From contig NZ_JAQIIX010000002.1 of NCBI RefSeq assembly GCF_036946495.1, forward strand, positions 3,968,001-4,032,000: a stretch of DNA of 64,000 bases, in the 5' to 3' direction. The translations under genes and the position numbers were made by a program. Positions 49,491-58,422 of this stretch are shown here, piece by piece (positions within the stretch are counted from its first letter, which is position 1; each line of letters opens with the position of its first letter). The DNA comes from Mycolicibacterium neoaurum (GTDB lineage Bacteria; Actinomycetota; Actinomycetes; Mycobacteriales; Mycobacteriaceae). The notes below the pieces were generated by a model. It was given only the letters and a program-made list of their open reading frames with translations, made no database searches and was not told where the DNA came from.

Positions 49491-50480
49491 TCAGGTACGG
49501 TCCCCGCCGTCGGGGAAACTGTCCGGGAAGCCGCCCCGTTTGTTGTCGTCCTGCTGGGCCAGGAACCGTTCGAACTCCGCGCCCAGCTCGTCGCCGCTGG
49601 GCAGGTCCTCATCGCGGGCGAGCAGCGAACGGTTTTCCTGTGCGGCAACGAATGCATCGTACTGACGCTCGAGCGCGGCCACCACCTGGGCGACCTCCGA
49701 GCTGGCCTCGACCTGTTCGTTGATCTTGGTGTGCACTTCGATTGCGGCCTCGCCGAGTGCGGTCAGCGGGATATCCAGCGAACCGGCGCGTGCCGCCTCG
49801 GCCAACAGCGTCTCGGCGGCCGGGGGATAGGCGGTCTGGGCAAGATAGTGCGGCACGTGAACGGTGAAACCCAGTGCGTCGTGGCCGTGCTGGCCCATCC
49901 GCAACTCCAGCAGGCTGGACACGCTGGCGGGAACCTGCACCTCGCCCACCCACGGCGTATGACCGGCGATCAGCTCGGAGTTCGGCGAATGCGCGGTCAG
50001 CGTCACCGGCCTGGTGTGCGGCACCGCCATGGGGATGGTCCCCAGCCCGATCGTCTGGCGCACGCCCAGACGTTCGGCGAGCAACCGCACGGCAGTCACG
50101 AATCGCTCCCATCGCAGGTCCGGCTCCATCCCTGCCAGCAGCAGAAACGGCGTGCCGACACCATCACGCAGCGCATAAAGGTTCAGCTCGGGCTGGTCGT
50201 ACGCGCTGAAATGATCGGTCTTGAACGTCATCAGCGGTCGTCGCGACCGGTAGTCCAGCAACTCGTCGACGGCGAAGGACGCCACCAGCTCGGTATCGAG
50301 GGTGTTCTTCAGATGCTCGGCTGCGAGCCGGATGGCATGTCCGGCGTCGGAGAATCCCTCCAACGCGTGAATCAGAACCGGTCCACTGCCATCGACGGCA
50401 GACAGCTGTGGTGCGGGGAACTCCAGCTCGTACATCCCATTCTGCTCGGGCTGGTAGTGCTGCTCGTGGGAATCGGACAT
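49491..50480 (-). CDS. PAC2-family protein (Rv2714-like)
   Basis: A 329-residue protein of the PAC2 family, whose archaeal and eukaryotic members help assemble proteasomes. The strand-loop PVLIHALEGFSDAGHAIRLA and the glycine-rich IGLGTIPMAVPHTRPV are typical. The C-terminus is acidic and polar. Mycobacteria have a proteasome, so a related role is possible but unproven. ATG 50480 follows AGGAGG at good spacing. The gap to the next gene downstream is 28 bases, so cotranscription is likely. Confidence 0.82.
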   Translation of the reverse strand: MSDSHEQHYQPEQNGMYELEFPAPQLSAVDGSGPVLIHALEGFSDAGHAIRLAAEHLKNTLDTELVASFAVDELLDYRSRRPLMTFKTDHFSAYDQPELNLYALRDGVGTPFLLLAGMEPDLRWERFVTAVRLLAERLGVRQTIGLGTIPMAVPHTRPVTLTAHSPNSELIAGHTPWVGEVQVPASVSSLLELRMGQHGHDALGFTVHVPHYLAQTAYPPAAETLLAEAARAGSLDIPLTALGEAAIEVHTKINEQVEASSEVAQVVAALERQYDAFVAAQENRSLLARDEDLPSGDELGAEFERFLAQQDDNKRGGFPDSFPDGGDRT

Positions 50481-50584
50481 CAGGTTCACCTCCTGTTCAC
50501 TAGTGTCTCGCATGTCGCCGGAACACCGCATTACGGGTACCCCTGACATCTGCTCAACACCGCACAGGTAACGGTCCTTCCCCG

Positions 50585-52000
50585 TCAGCTCCGGAACTGG
50601 TTGAGCGCGCGCAGCTTGTTCATGACATCCAGCGCGGCCACCTTGTAGGCCTCCGAGAAGGTGGGGTAGTTGAACACCGCATCCACGAGATACTCGATGC
50701 TGCCACCACAGCCCATGACGGCCTGACCGATGTGCACCATCTCGGTGGCGTTGGTCCCGAAGATGTGCACACCCAGCAGGCGTAGATCCTCGGTCGATAC
50801 CAGCAGTTTGAGCATGCCGTAGGAGTCGCCGGCGATCTGTCCGCGGGCCAGCTCCCGATACCGCGACACTCCGACCTCATACGGCACCGCATCCTTGGTC
50901 AGGTCCACCTCGGTGGCACCGACATAGGACACCTCGGGAATCGAATAGATGCCGATGGGCTGCAACTCGGTCATCGCGTGGCACGGCTCGCCGAAGGCGT
51001 GGTAAGCCGCCAGCCTGCCCTGATCCATCGATGTCGCGGCCAGGGCCGGGAAGCCGATCACGTCACCGACGGCATAGATGTGGTCGACCTTGGTCTGATA
51101 GTTGTCGTCGACGAAGATCCGGCCTCGGCCGTCGGCCTCCAGGCCGGCGTTGGGCAGGTCCAGCTCGTCGGTCTGCCCCTGCCTTCCGGCCGAGTACATC
51201 ACGGTCTCGGCCGGAATCTGCTTACCGCTGGCCAGGGTGGTGACGGTGCCTGAAGGGCCGACATCCACCGCGGTGACCTCCTCGCCGAATCGGAACGTCA
51301 CCGCCAGATCGCGGAGATGGAACTTCAACGACTCGATGATCTCCGGATCACAGAATTCCAGCATGTTCGAACGCTTCTCGACCACCGTGACCTTGGTGCC
51401 CAGGGCGGCGAACATCGAGGCGTACTCGATGCCGATCACGCCGGCACCCACGACGACCATCGATGTCGGGATGGTCTTGAGGTCCAGAATTCCGTCGGAG
51501 TCCAACACCCGTTCCGCGTCGAAATCGACACCGGCGGGTCGGGCCGGTTTGGTGCCCGTGGCGATCACGATGTTGCGGCCGCTGACGGTGACACGTTCGG
51601 CCCGGCTCGGGTCTTCGACGTGGACGGTGTGCGCGTCGAGGAACCGTGCGAGCCCCACATAGAGCTCCACGCGGTTGCGCATCAGCTGCGAGCGGACCAC
51701 GTCGATCTCCTTGCCGATGACGTGCTGGGTGCGGGCCAGTAGGTCGGCCGGGGTGATCTTCTCCTTGACCCGATAACTGGCCCCGTAGAGCTCGCGCTGG
51801 TTCATGCCGGTCAGATAGATGACGGCTTCGCGCAGGGTCTTGCTCGGGATGGTCCCGGTGTTGACGCAGACCCCGCCGAGCATCCGTCCCCGCTCGATCA
51901 CTGCCACCGATCTGCCCAGTTTGGCCGCGGCGATGGCTGCCTTCTGCCCGCCCGGCCCGGAGCCGATGACGACGAGGTCGTACTCCTGCGTGGAACCCAT
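50585..52000 (-). CDS. sthA: Soluble pyridine nucleotide transhydrogenase SthA
   Basis: A 471-residue flavoprotein equivalent to Rv2713 that equilibrates NADH and NADPH pools. FAD loop GSGPGG, NAD loop GAGVIGIEYASMF and the dimer domain with FNYPTFSEAYKVAAL are present. The active-site disulfide of the disulfide-reductase family is replaced by GGVCVNTGTIPSKTLRE, one cysteine followed by Thr, which is diagnostic of transhydrogenase. ATG 52000 is selected because MGSTQEYDLVVIGSG is the expected start. The upstream 37 residues of a longer frame have no family match. Confidence 0.92.
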   Translation of the reverse strand: MGSTQEYDLVVIGSGPGGQKAAIAAAKLGRSVAVIERGRMLGGVCVNTGTIPSKTLREAVIYLTGMNQRELYGASYRVKEKITPADLLARTQHVIGKEIDVVRSQLMRNRVELYVGLARFLDAHTVHVEDPSRAERVTVSGRNIVIATGTKPARPAGVDFDAERVLDSDGILDLKTIPTSMVVVGAGVIGIEYASMFAALGTKVTVVEKRSNMLEFCDPEIIESLKFHLRDLAVTFRFGEEVTAVDVGPSGTVTTLASGKQIPAETVMYSAGRQGQTDELDLPNAGLEADGRGRIFVDDNYQTKVDHIYAVGDVIGFPALAATSMDQGRLAAYHAFGEPCHAMTELQPIGIYSIPEVSYVGATEVDLTKDAVPYEVGVSRYRELARGQIAGDSYGMLKLLVSTEDLRLLGVHIFGTNATEMVHIGQAVMGCGGSIEYLVDAVFNYPTFSEAYKVAALDVMNKLRALNQFRS

Positions 52001-52161
52001 GGGTGCAGTCCTACGCGCGCAGTGGGGCATGCGCATCCGGGGACGGCAAAATTCGTGTGAACATTTCGCGTGTGTGCGCCGATCCCGCCATCGGCGGGAA
52101 CTTCCTGGCAACGTCGTTCGTCTCTATTGCTGACGGAGTTTCCGACCACACAGAGAGCACA

Positions 52162-52257
52162 ATGCGACGCGCAAAGCGTAAACCCCGAAGACCCCGCCGC
52201 CGGCTCGTTGAGACCGGCACCGAGAAGTTCTTCGTCGCCGGGGAGGCGACATGCTGA
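52162..52257 (+). CDS. Possible 31-residue basic leader peptide upstream of CNNM genes
   Basis: A short frame starting ATG 52162, with AGAGAG seven bases before it, and stopping at TGA 52255-52257. The ATG of the next gene (52251) lies inside its last codons (ATGCTGA). The predicted peptide starts MRRAKRKPRRPRRR and ends EATC: 12 of the first 14 residues are basic or proline. No family known to me. Very basic and proline-rich upstream peptides are used elsewhere to sense magnesium or stalled translation, and the downstream genes belong to a magnesium/cation family, so a regulatory leader is plausible but unproven. Confidence 0.45.
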   Translation: MRRAKRKPRRPRRRLVETGTEKFFVAGEATC

Positions 52258-53636
52258 CCGCACTCGGGATTCTCGTCGGCATCGTGGTGGTATGTGCCAT
52301 CACCGCCCTGACCGGCTATTTCGTCGCCCAGGAGTTCGCCTATATGGCGGTTGACCGGTCACGGCTGAAGGCCCGCGCCCAAGCCGGTGACACCGGCGCC
52401 GCGCGCGCACTGCAGGTTACCCGCCGGACCTCGTTCATGTTGTCGGGCGCTCAGTTGGGCATTACCGTCACCGGGCTGCTGGTCGGTTATGTCGCCGAAC
52501 CGCTGATCGGTAAGGGTCTGGGGGAGTTACTCGGCGGCGTCGGGGTGCCGCTGGCGGTGGGCATCGCCATCGGCACCGTCCTGGCCATGGTCTTCTCGAC
52601 CGTGGTGCAGATGGTCTTCGGTGAGCTGTTCCCCAAGAACCTGGCGATCGCCCGGCCCGAACCCGTGGCCCGCTGGCTGGCGTTGTCCACGAACATCTAC
52701 CTGGCTGTGTTCGGCTGGTTGATCAAATTGTTCGACGCATCGTCGAACCTGCTGCTGCGCGCCCTGCGCATCGAGCCGGTGCACGACGTAGAACACTCGG
52801 CCACCGCTCGCGATCTCGAACACATCGTCGCCGATTCGCGCGAGGCGGGGGACATCCCCGAGGAGCTGTCCACCCTGCTGGACCGCATCTTGGACTTTCC
52901 GACCCGCACCGCCGAGCACGCGATGATCCCGCGGGCCCGGGTCGATGTCGTCAACGCCGACGAGCCGGTGGGCGCGGTACTGACCAAGATGGCCACCGGT
53001 CATACCCGGTACCCGGTGATCGGCGCAACACCGGACGATCTGGTCGGCGTCGTCCACCTGCACGATCTGCTGGAGGCCGACGACCCGTCGGCACCCGCCG
53101 GTGAGAACTGCCGACCGGCGGTGATCCTTCCGGAGACCATGCCGTTGCCGTCGGCATTGCGCACCCTGAGCGAGGCAGGCGACGAGATGGCACTCGTGAT
53201 CGACGAGTACGGCGGTTTCGCCGGTGTACTCACGATCGAAGATCTGGCCGAGGAAATGGTCGGTGAGATCGACGACGAGCATGACAAGGACTCGGCCGAT
53301 GATGATGTGGTGCCCACCGATGGCGGTTGGTCGGTGCGCGGCGACGTCGCACTCGACGAGTTGAGCCGGGTCATCGGCCATGACCTGCCCGAGGGTGACT
53401 ACGAGACCTTGGCCGGGTTGCTGATCGCCGAGTTCGGCGGTCTCCCCGGTGTCGGGGATGCCGTCTCGGTCGACCTCGGCGTCGAGCCGGCCGAATTGAT
53501 CGCCGATCATCCGCCGTTGCAACGCCGTCTGGACGCGACCGTCCAGTCGGTCGAAAAACATGTTCCGGCAAGGGTTTTGGTGAGCCTGGTCGAACTGCCC
53601 GCCGAGGCCGTGCAGGAAGGCGCTGGTGATGAGTAA
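52251..53636 (+). CDS. CNNM/CorC-family CBS-domain membrane protein (Rv1842c-like)
   Basis: A 461-residue protein of the CNNM (DUF21) family linked to magnesium/cobalt efflux. The N-terminal DUF21 module has four membrane segments (AQEFAYMAVDRSRL, FGELFPKNLAIARPE motifs). A pair of CBS domains (about residues 215-345) is followed by an acidic linker (EIDDEHDKDSADDD) and a CorC/HlyC domain. Its ATG overlaps the stop of a possible leader peptide. It is translationally coupled to the next gene, a smaller paralogue. Confidence 0.87.
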   Translation: MLTALGILVGIVVVCAITALTGYFVAQEFAYMAVDRSRLKARAQAGDTGAARALQVTRRTSFMLSGAQLGITVTGLLVGYVAEPLIGKGLGELLGGVGVPLAVGIAIGTVLAMVFSTVVQMVFGELFPKNLAIARPEPVARWLALSTNIYLAVFGWLIKLFDASSNLLLRALRIEPVHDVEHSATARDLEHIVADSREAGDIPEELSTLLDRILDFPTRTAEHAMIPRARVDVVNADEPVGAVLTKMATGHTRYPVIGATPDDLVGVVHLHDLLEADDPSAPAGENCRPAVILPETMPLPSALRTLSEAGDEMALVIDEYGGFAGVLTIEDLAEEMVGEIDDEHDKDSADDDVVPTDGGWSVRGDVALDELSRVIGHDLPEGDYETLAGLLIAEFGGLPGVGDAVSVDLGVEPAELIADHPPLQRRLDATVQSVEKHVPARVLVSLVELPAEAVQEGAGDE

Positions 53637-54645
53637 CCCGTGGGTGGTCGTTCTGGTGACCGCGTCACTGATCGCGGCCAGCGCGTTCTTCGTAGCCGTC
53701 GAGTTCGCCCTGATCGCGGCACGGCGACACCGCCTCGAAGATGCCGCGCCGCACAGCCGTTCGGCCCGCGCCGCACTGCGGTCGGCCTCCGAGCTGTCGG
53801 TGCTGCTGGCCGGGTCGCAACTGGGCATCACCATCTGCACCCTGGCGCTGGGCGCCATCACCAAGCCCGCGGTGCACCATTGGTTGACCCCGGCGATCGC
53901 GGGCTGGGGTGCGCCGTCGTGGCTGGCCGATGTGGGCGGTTTCGTACTCGCCCTGATCATCGTCACCTTTTTGCACCTCGTCGTCGGTGAGATGGCCCCG
54001 AAGTCCTGGGCCATCGCCCATCCCGAACGGTCGGCAACCATGTTGGCGTTGCCGATGCGGGCGTTCATGTGGGTGACCCGCCCGCTCATCGGCACGCTGA
54101 ACCGCCTGGCCAACTGGTGTCTGCGCAGGGTCGGCGTGGAACCTGTCGACCAGGTGGCCACCGGCCAGGATCCCGATGCGCTGCGGCACCTCGTCGAGCA
54201 CTCGGCCACCGTGGGCACCCTGGACGAGCGCTATCACGGGCATCTGGTCAGCGCACTGGAGCTGGAGGCACTGACCGTCGGGGACATGCTGCGCACCGGT
54301 GCCGAGCCGAGCAGCGTCCGGTCCGCGGCGAGCACGGCGGATATCCAGGCGGAGTCGCTGCGCACCGGTCACCTCCGACTTGTGGTCCGCGACAACGGAG
54401 CCGTCCTGGGGGTCGTGCACGTGCGCGATACCGTGCAGGCCGGCCCGGGCACGACGGCCGCCGACCTCATGCGCCCGGCCCTGGAATTGACGGCCGATGT
54501 GCCCGCCTACGCCGCGCTGCGGACCATGCGGGAAACCCGCAACCATCTGGTGGTGGTGACCGATGCCGAGGGCAGCATCCTGGGCTTGATCACGCTGACC
54601 GACGTGCTCAAGCGACTACTGCCCACCGCCGACGCGGTGAGCTGA
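53629..54645 (+). CDS. CNNM-family CBS-domain membrane protein (Rv1841c-like)
   Basis: A 338-residue paralogue of the preceding protein, with the DUF21 membrane module (FFVAVEFALIAARRHRLE, VVGEMAPKSWAIAHPERSA) and a CBS pair. The CorC domain is missing at the end. ATG 53629 lies inside the 3' end of the first gene, so the two are translated together. In M. tuberculosis the pair is Rv1842c-Rv1841c, located elsewhere in the chromosome. Confidence 0.86.
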   Translation: MSNPWVVVLVTASLIAASAFFVAVEFALIAARRHRLEDAAPHSRSARAALRSASELSVLLAGSQLGITICTLALGAITKPAVHHWLTPAIAGWGAPSWLADVGGFVLALIIVTFLHLVVGEMAPKSWAIAHPERSATMLALPMRAFMWVTRPLIGTLNRLANWCLRRVGVEPVDQVATGQDPDALRHLVEHSATVGTLDERYHGHLVSALELEALTVGDMLRTGAEPSSVRSAASTADIQAESLRTGHLRLVVRDNGAVLGVVHVRDTVQAGPGTTAADLMRPALELTADVPAYAALRTMRETRNHLVVVTDAEGSILGLITLTDVLKRLLPTADAVS

Positions 54646-54736
54646 GTTATCCACAGTGCCGGATTGATCCACAGCGCACCCATGGCGGTCGCCCAGACGG
54701 CGCGAGTCGTCGGGGCATGCCGTGACGATCATCGGT

Positions 54737-55756
54737 ATGACACAACAACCTCGCGGATTCGACGTCGGTCGGCCCGCATCGCTGATCGCCGCGCTGCCGG
54801 CGGTCCTGGGCTTCATCCCGGAGAATTCCCTGACGATAGTCACCCTCGACGGCGGCGAGATGGGCTGCGTCATGCGGGTGGACCTGACGCCCGGTCTGGT
54901 CGGCAACACCAGCGCGTTGGCCGAGGTGGTGGCAGGCTCGGGTCATGACGGGGCGGTCGCCGTGATCGTCGATGCAGACGATGCCGACCACGAGGAGCTC
55001 GCCGACGACCTCACCGAGTCGATGTCGGGGGAGGGTGTCGACCTGCTGGCGGTACTCGCCGTCGATAGGGTCGCCGCGGACGGTCGGTGGTACTGCGTGT
55101 GTGGATGCGGTGCGCACGGCGTCGTCGACGACCCGGACTGTTCCCCGCTGGCGGCCGAGGCAGTGCTGGGTGGGCGTCGGCTCTATCGGCGTCGTGACGA
55201 GCTGGAGGCCGTGGTCACCAGGACCGACCCCGAGCGCGGCGCGGGTCTGGCACAGGCATTGCGCTCGGCTCGGCGGGGCCAGCTCAGCACCACGGCGGCA
55301 CGGCGCGCGATCGAATCGGCCATGACACTTGCCCGTCGGGTGGCGGCGGGTCAAGAGCCCGCCGATGCCGACATCGTCGTCGTGGTCGGTGCACTGCGCG
55401 ATCCTCGTGTCCGAGACACGCTCTACGCCCTGGCTGTCGGCGATTCCGCGGCCGCCGCCGAGACGCTGTGGGCGACGCTGGCACGCCTGGTGCCGGCGCC
55501 ATGGCGGCAGGAGGTGCTGACGCTGCTCGCCTTCTCGGCATATGCCCGCGGTGACGGTCCGTTGGCCGGGATCGCATTGGAGGTGGCCGTCGAGATCGAC
55601 CCGACGCACCGGATGGCGACCATGCTCGACTGTGCGTTGCAGTCCGGGATGCGGCCCGAGCAGATCCGCGAGCTGGCGTTGTCCGGCTACCGGATCGCGG
55701 GGCAACTCGGGGTGCGGTTACCGCCGCGGCTGACCTTTGGGCGGCGTGCGGGTTAG
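54737..55756 (+). CDS. DUF4192 protein (Rv2712c-like)
   Basis: A 339-residue soluble actinobacterial protein of family DUF4192. The N-terminal half has FDVGRPASLIAALPAVLGFIPENSLTIVTL, which is the family hallmark, quoted in part. The C-terminal half is helical with a TPR-like segment (AFSAYARGDGPLAGIALEVA). The start could be ATG 54737 or GTG 54722. It sits between the CNNM pair and ideR and converges on ideR with a 4-base overlap. The function is unknown. Confidence 0.82.
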   Translation: MTQQPRGFDVGRPASLIAALPAVLGFIPENSLTIVTLDGGEMGCVMRVDLTPGLVGNTSALAEVVAGSGHDGAVAVIVDADDADHEELADDLTESMSGEGVDLLAVLAVDRVAADGRWYCVCGCGAHGVVDDPDCSPLAAEAVLGGRRLYRRRDELEAVVTRTDPERGAGLAQALRSARRGQLSTTAARRAIESAMTLARRVAAGQEPADADIVVVVGALRDPRVRDTLYALAVGDSAAAAETLWATLARLVPAPWRQEVLTLLAFSAYARGDGPLAGIALEVAVEIDPTHRMATMLDCALQSGMRPEQIRELALSGYRIAGQLGVRLPPRLTFGRRAG

Positions 55757-56454
55757 ACCTTTTCGACCTTCACCGCGTGCGCCATGTGATGGGGCAGCTC
55801 GACGTCCTGGTGGCCGGGCATCAGGATCAGAACGCCCTGATCGCCGGGATCCTCGCCGACCTGCACGGTCACCCGCGCATTGGGAACCACACCGGCATCC
55901 TTGAGCTTGCCGATCAGCTCGACATCACCCTGGACGTGTTCGGTCAGCTGGCGCACCACCACCGCGACCGGGGAGCCGGCGGGCAGCTCGGTCAGGCGGA
56001 CCAGGTTCGCATCGCCGTCGGAGTCGGCACCGCCGAAGCCCAGTTCGGACAGCCCCGGAATCGGGTTGCCGAACGGAGAAGTGGTCGGGTTGTCGAGCAC
56101 CTGCACCAGACGCCGCTCGACGTCCTCGCTCATGACGTGCTCCCAGCGGCACGCCTCGGCATGCACTTCCTCCCACGGGAGTCCGATCACATCGACGAGC
56201 AGCCGCTCGGCAAGGCGGTGTTTGCGCATCACGGAGATGGCCAGATTGCGGCCCTTCTCGGTGAGTTCGAGATGACGGTCACCGGCGACATGCAACAAGC
56301 CGTCGCGTTCCATCCGGGACACGGTCTGACTCACGGTCGGACCGCTTTGATCCAGACGTTCGGCGATGCGGGCCCGCAGCGGCACGACGCCCTCTTCCTC
56401 GAGGTCATAGATCGTCCGCAGGTACATCTCGGTGGTATCGATGAGGTCGTTCAT
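55753..56454 (-). CDS. ideR: Iron-dependent repressor IdeR
   Basis: A 233-residue DtxR-family repressor that, with Fe(II), represses siderophore genes and activates iron storage. The HTH is at about 27-50 (RIAERLDQSGPTVSQTVSRM). The regulatory metal ligands are Met10, Cys102, Glu105 and His106, and the ancillary site is His79, Glu83 and His98. The C-terminal SH3-like domain is complete. It lies 157 bases after sigB, with a terminator in that gap. Confidence 0.97.
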   Translation of the reverse strand: MNDLIDTTEMYLRTIYDLEEEGVVPLRARIAERLDQSGPTVSQTVSRMERDGLLHVAGDRHLELTEKGRNLAISVMRKHRLAERLLVDVIGLPWEEVHAEACRWEHVMSEDVERRLVQVLDNPTTSPFGNPIPGLSELGFGGADSDGDANLVRLTELPAGSPVAVVVRQLTEHVQGDVELIGKLKDAGVVPNARVTVQVGEDPGDQGVLILMPGHQDVELPHHMAHAVKVEKV

Positions 56455-56559
56455 GCCCTACCTTCCAGGCCCTGCTGTTACCACCCGAGTCTAGCTGGCC
56501 GGGGTCGTGAGCAGGGTTCCAACATCCCTTGTGAGCATCCGCAGTGCACCCACGACATC

Positions 56560-56592
56560 GTGATGCCCGCCGCGGAACGCGACGGGCATCAC
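56560..56592 (-). terminator. Terminator after sigB
   Basis: GTGATGCCCG (56560-56569) and CGGGCATCAC (56583-56592) form a 10-bp perfect stem with a 13-base loop, 20 bases past the sigB stop. It separates sigB from ideR. Confidence 0.7.
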
Positions 56593-56611
56593 GGGGTGGG
56601 ATGGTTTGGGA

Positions 56612-57571
56612 TCAGCTGGCGTATGACCGCAGCCGCTCGGCGCGATCTCCGTTGCGGAGCTTGGACATCACTTCACGCTCGATCTGGCGGACCCGCTCGC
56701 GGGACAGCCCGAACAGCTTGCCGATCTGATCGAGGGTGCGCGGCTGCCCGTCGTCCAGGCCGAAGCGCAGCCGGATGACCTGCTGCTCACGCTCGTCAAG
56801 GGTGGCGAGCACGTACCGGATATCGGTGTGCAGCAGCTCGGAGATCACGGCGTTCTCCGCCGACATCGCCTCGGCGTCCTCGATGAAATCGCCAAGCGGT
56901 GCTTCCTCATCGCTGCCGACCGGCATGTCCAGGCTCACCGGGTCGCGGCTGTGCTCCAGCAGGTCGGTGATCTTCTCGACCGGGATACCCGACTCCTCGG
57001 CCAGTTCCTCATCGGTGGCCTCGCGACCGAGATTCTGGTGCATCTCACGCTTGATACGGGCCAACTTGTTGACCTGCTCGACGAGATGGACGGGAAGCCG
57101 GATGGTTCGGCTCTGATCGGCCATACCGCGGGTGATCGCCTGGCGGATCCACCATGTTGCGTAGGTCGAGAACTTGAATCCCTTGGCGTAATCGAACTTC
57201 TCCATCGCGCGGATCAATCCGAGGTTGCCCTCCTGGATCAGGTCCAGCAGTGGCATCCCGCGACCGGTGTAACGCTTGGCCAGCGACACCACGAGGCGGA
57301 GGTTGGCCTCCAACAGATGGCGCCGCGCTGCGTCACCGTCACGGACCACGGCCGCAAGATCGCGGCGCTTGGCCTCGCCGAGACGCTTCTTGGTGTCCAA
57401 CACATGCTGGGCGTACAGACCGGCTTCGATACGTTTGGCCAGCTCGACTTCGTCGGCCGCGTTCAGCAGCGCGGTCTTGCCGATGCCGTTGAGATACACG
57501 CGGACCAGGTCGGCGGCGGGGCTCTGGGCGTCCAGATCGGAATCGATGCGGCTTGCGGTGGCGATCGCCAT
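56612..57571 (-). CDS. sigB: RNA polymerase sigma factor SigB
   Basis: A 319-residue group 2 sigma-70 factor for stress and stationary-phase genes. Regions 1.2 to 4 are complete: LLDLIQEGNLGLIRAMEKFDY (region 2, quoted in part), FKFSTYATWWIRQAI and SRERVRQIEREVMSKLR (region 4.2). The N-terminus is short, without the long Lys/Ala extension seen in SigA in this window. A strong GGAGG precedes the ATG. The ECF-type promoter upstream places it under SigE/SigH control. Confidence 0.97.
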   Translation of the reverse strand: MAIATASRIDSDLDAQSPAADLVRVYLNGIGKTALLNAADEVELAKRIEAGLYAQHVLDTKKRLGEAKRRDLAAVVRDGDAARRHLLEANLRLVVSLAKRYTGRGMPLLDLIQEGNLGLIRAMEKFDYAKGFKFSTYATWWIRQAITRGMADQSRTIRLPVHLVEQVNKLARIKREMHQNLGREATDEELAEESGIPVEKITDLLEHSRDPVSLDMPVGSDEEAPLGDFIEDAEAMSAENAVISELLHTDIRYVLATLDEREQQVIRLRFGLDDGQPRTLDQIGKLFGLSRERVRQIEREVMSKLRNGDRAERLRSYAS

Positions 57572-57607
57572 TTACGGCCTCCTGCTCGGCGGAACTGTCA
57601 CTGCGTA

Positions 57608-57635
57608 CAACGCCCGAGAGGGTTCGTGAGTTCCC
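57608..57635 (-). promoter_or_regulatory. ECF-sigma promoter of sigB
   Basis: On the minus strand GGGAAC (57635-57630), 17 bases, CGTTG (57612-57608). The spacing is the same as the clgR promoter. A leader of about 30 bases would precede the sigB ATG. In M. tuberculosis sigB is transcribed by SigE, SigH and SigL from a site of this type. Confidence 0.72.
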
Positions 57636-57718
57636 GCTCGGTCCCAGTGGCATACCACCTGACCTGCGGGTTTAAACGGACGACCTGAGAATGTCCTGAG
57701 AAGTGGTGAAGAGGCTGC

Positions 57719-58129
57719 TCAGTCGGGAACGCCGCGGCCCGCGTGCGGACTGCCCGCACTCGGATCGGGACGCACGGGCGCCTGCAGCGCCGGACGCTCG
57801 GCGGTGGGGAACAGGGGAGTCCGTCGGCCCGATCGTGCATCGGGGTAGCGGCGCGGCTCGGAGGCGCTGCGCGGCGGGCGGTCGTTGGCGATCAGCACGG
57901 CGATCCACGGCAGCGGGATCGAGGCCACGATGATCGCCAGCGAGATCAATCCGTTGTGCCAGACCCCGTAGGCGATGGCGGCCAGCACCAGCGCGGGAAT
58001 ACGGAAGGACATCAGGGTCAGGTACTTGCGTACCCGGGCGCGGTGTTGCTCGTCATGGGGGAGCGCAGCGCGGGTGATGAGCACCGGGCGACCTTGGTCG
58101 TCGAAACTCAGCTCAGGGCTTTGTTTCAT
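57719..58129 (-). CDS. DUF3099 membrane protein
   Basis: A 136-residue protein of family DUF3099 (Rv2709-like). A cytosolic N-terminus (SPELSFDDQGRPVLITRA) leads to two transmembrane helices (about 45-62 and 65-85) and a Pro/Arg-rich tail. ATG 58129 is preferred to a longer in-frame start because MKQSPELSFDD resembles relatives. It is divergent from the DUF3039 gene. The function is unknown. Confidence 0.8.
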   Translation of the reverse strand: MKQSPELSFDDQGRPVLITRAALPHDEQHRARVRKYLTLMSFRIPALVLAAIAYGVWHNGLISLAIIVASIPLPWIAVLIANDRPPRSASEPRRYPDARSGRRTPLFPTAERPALQAPVRPDPSAGSPHAGRGVPD

Positions 58130-58185
58130 ATCTTTACTCTCCCACACCCGCGACACCTCCCGCACCTGCCGGGCACAATGGTGGG

Positions 58186-58422
58186 ATGCAGACCCAGACC
58201 ATCGAACGGCCCGATACCGACGAACGCGTCGACGACGGGACAGATGACGATGCCCCCAAGGTTTTCCACTACGTCAAGAAGGACAAGATCGCCGAAAGTG
58301 CCGTCATGGGCACGCATGTCGTCGCGTTGTGCGGTGAGGTGTTCCCGGTGACCAAGGCCGCCAAACCCGGTTCGCCGGTGTGCCCGGACTGCAAGAAGAT
58401 CTACGAGCAACTCAAGAAGTAG
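58186..58422 (+). CDS. DUF3039 zinc-ribbon-like small protein
   Basis: A 78-residue protein (Rv2708c-like). After an acidic stretch comes KVFHYVKKDKIAESAVMG and then the cysteines VALCGEVF and VCPDCKKIYEQL, which could bind one metal ion. It is widely conserved in actinobacteria and of unknown function. Its 3' end overlaps the convergent YihY gene by 11 bases. Confidence 0.85.
   Translation: MQTQTIERPDTDERVDDGTDDDAPKVFHYVKKDKIAESAVMGTHVVALCGEVFPVTKAAKPGSPVCPDCKKIYEQLKK

Noticed and set aside
52527..54218. 563-codon open frame on the minus strand under the CNNM genes
   Set aside because: Antisense to both CNNM paralogues; no domain and no ribosome site.
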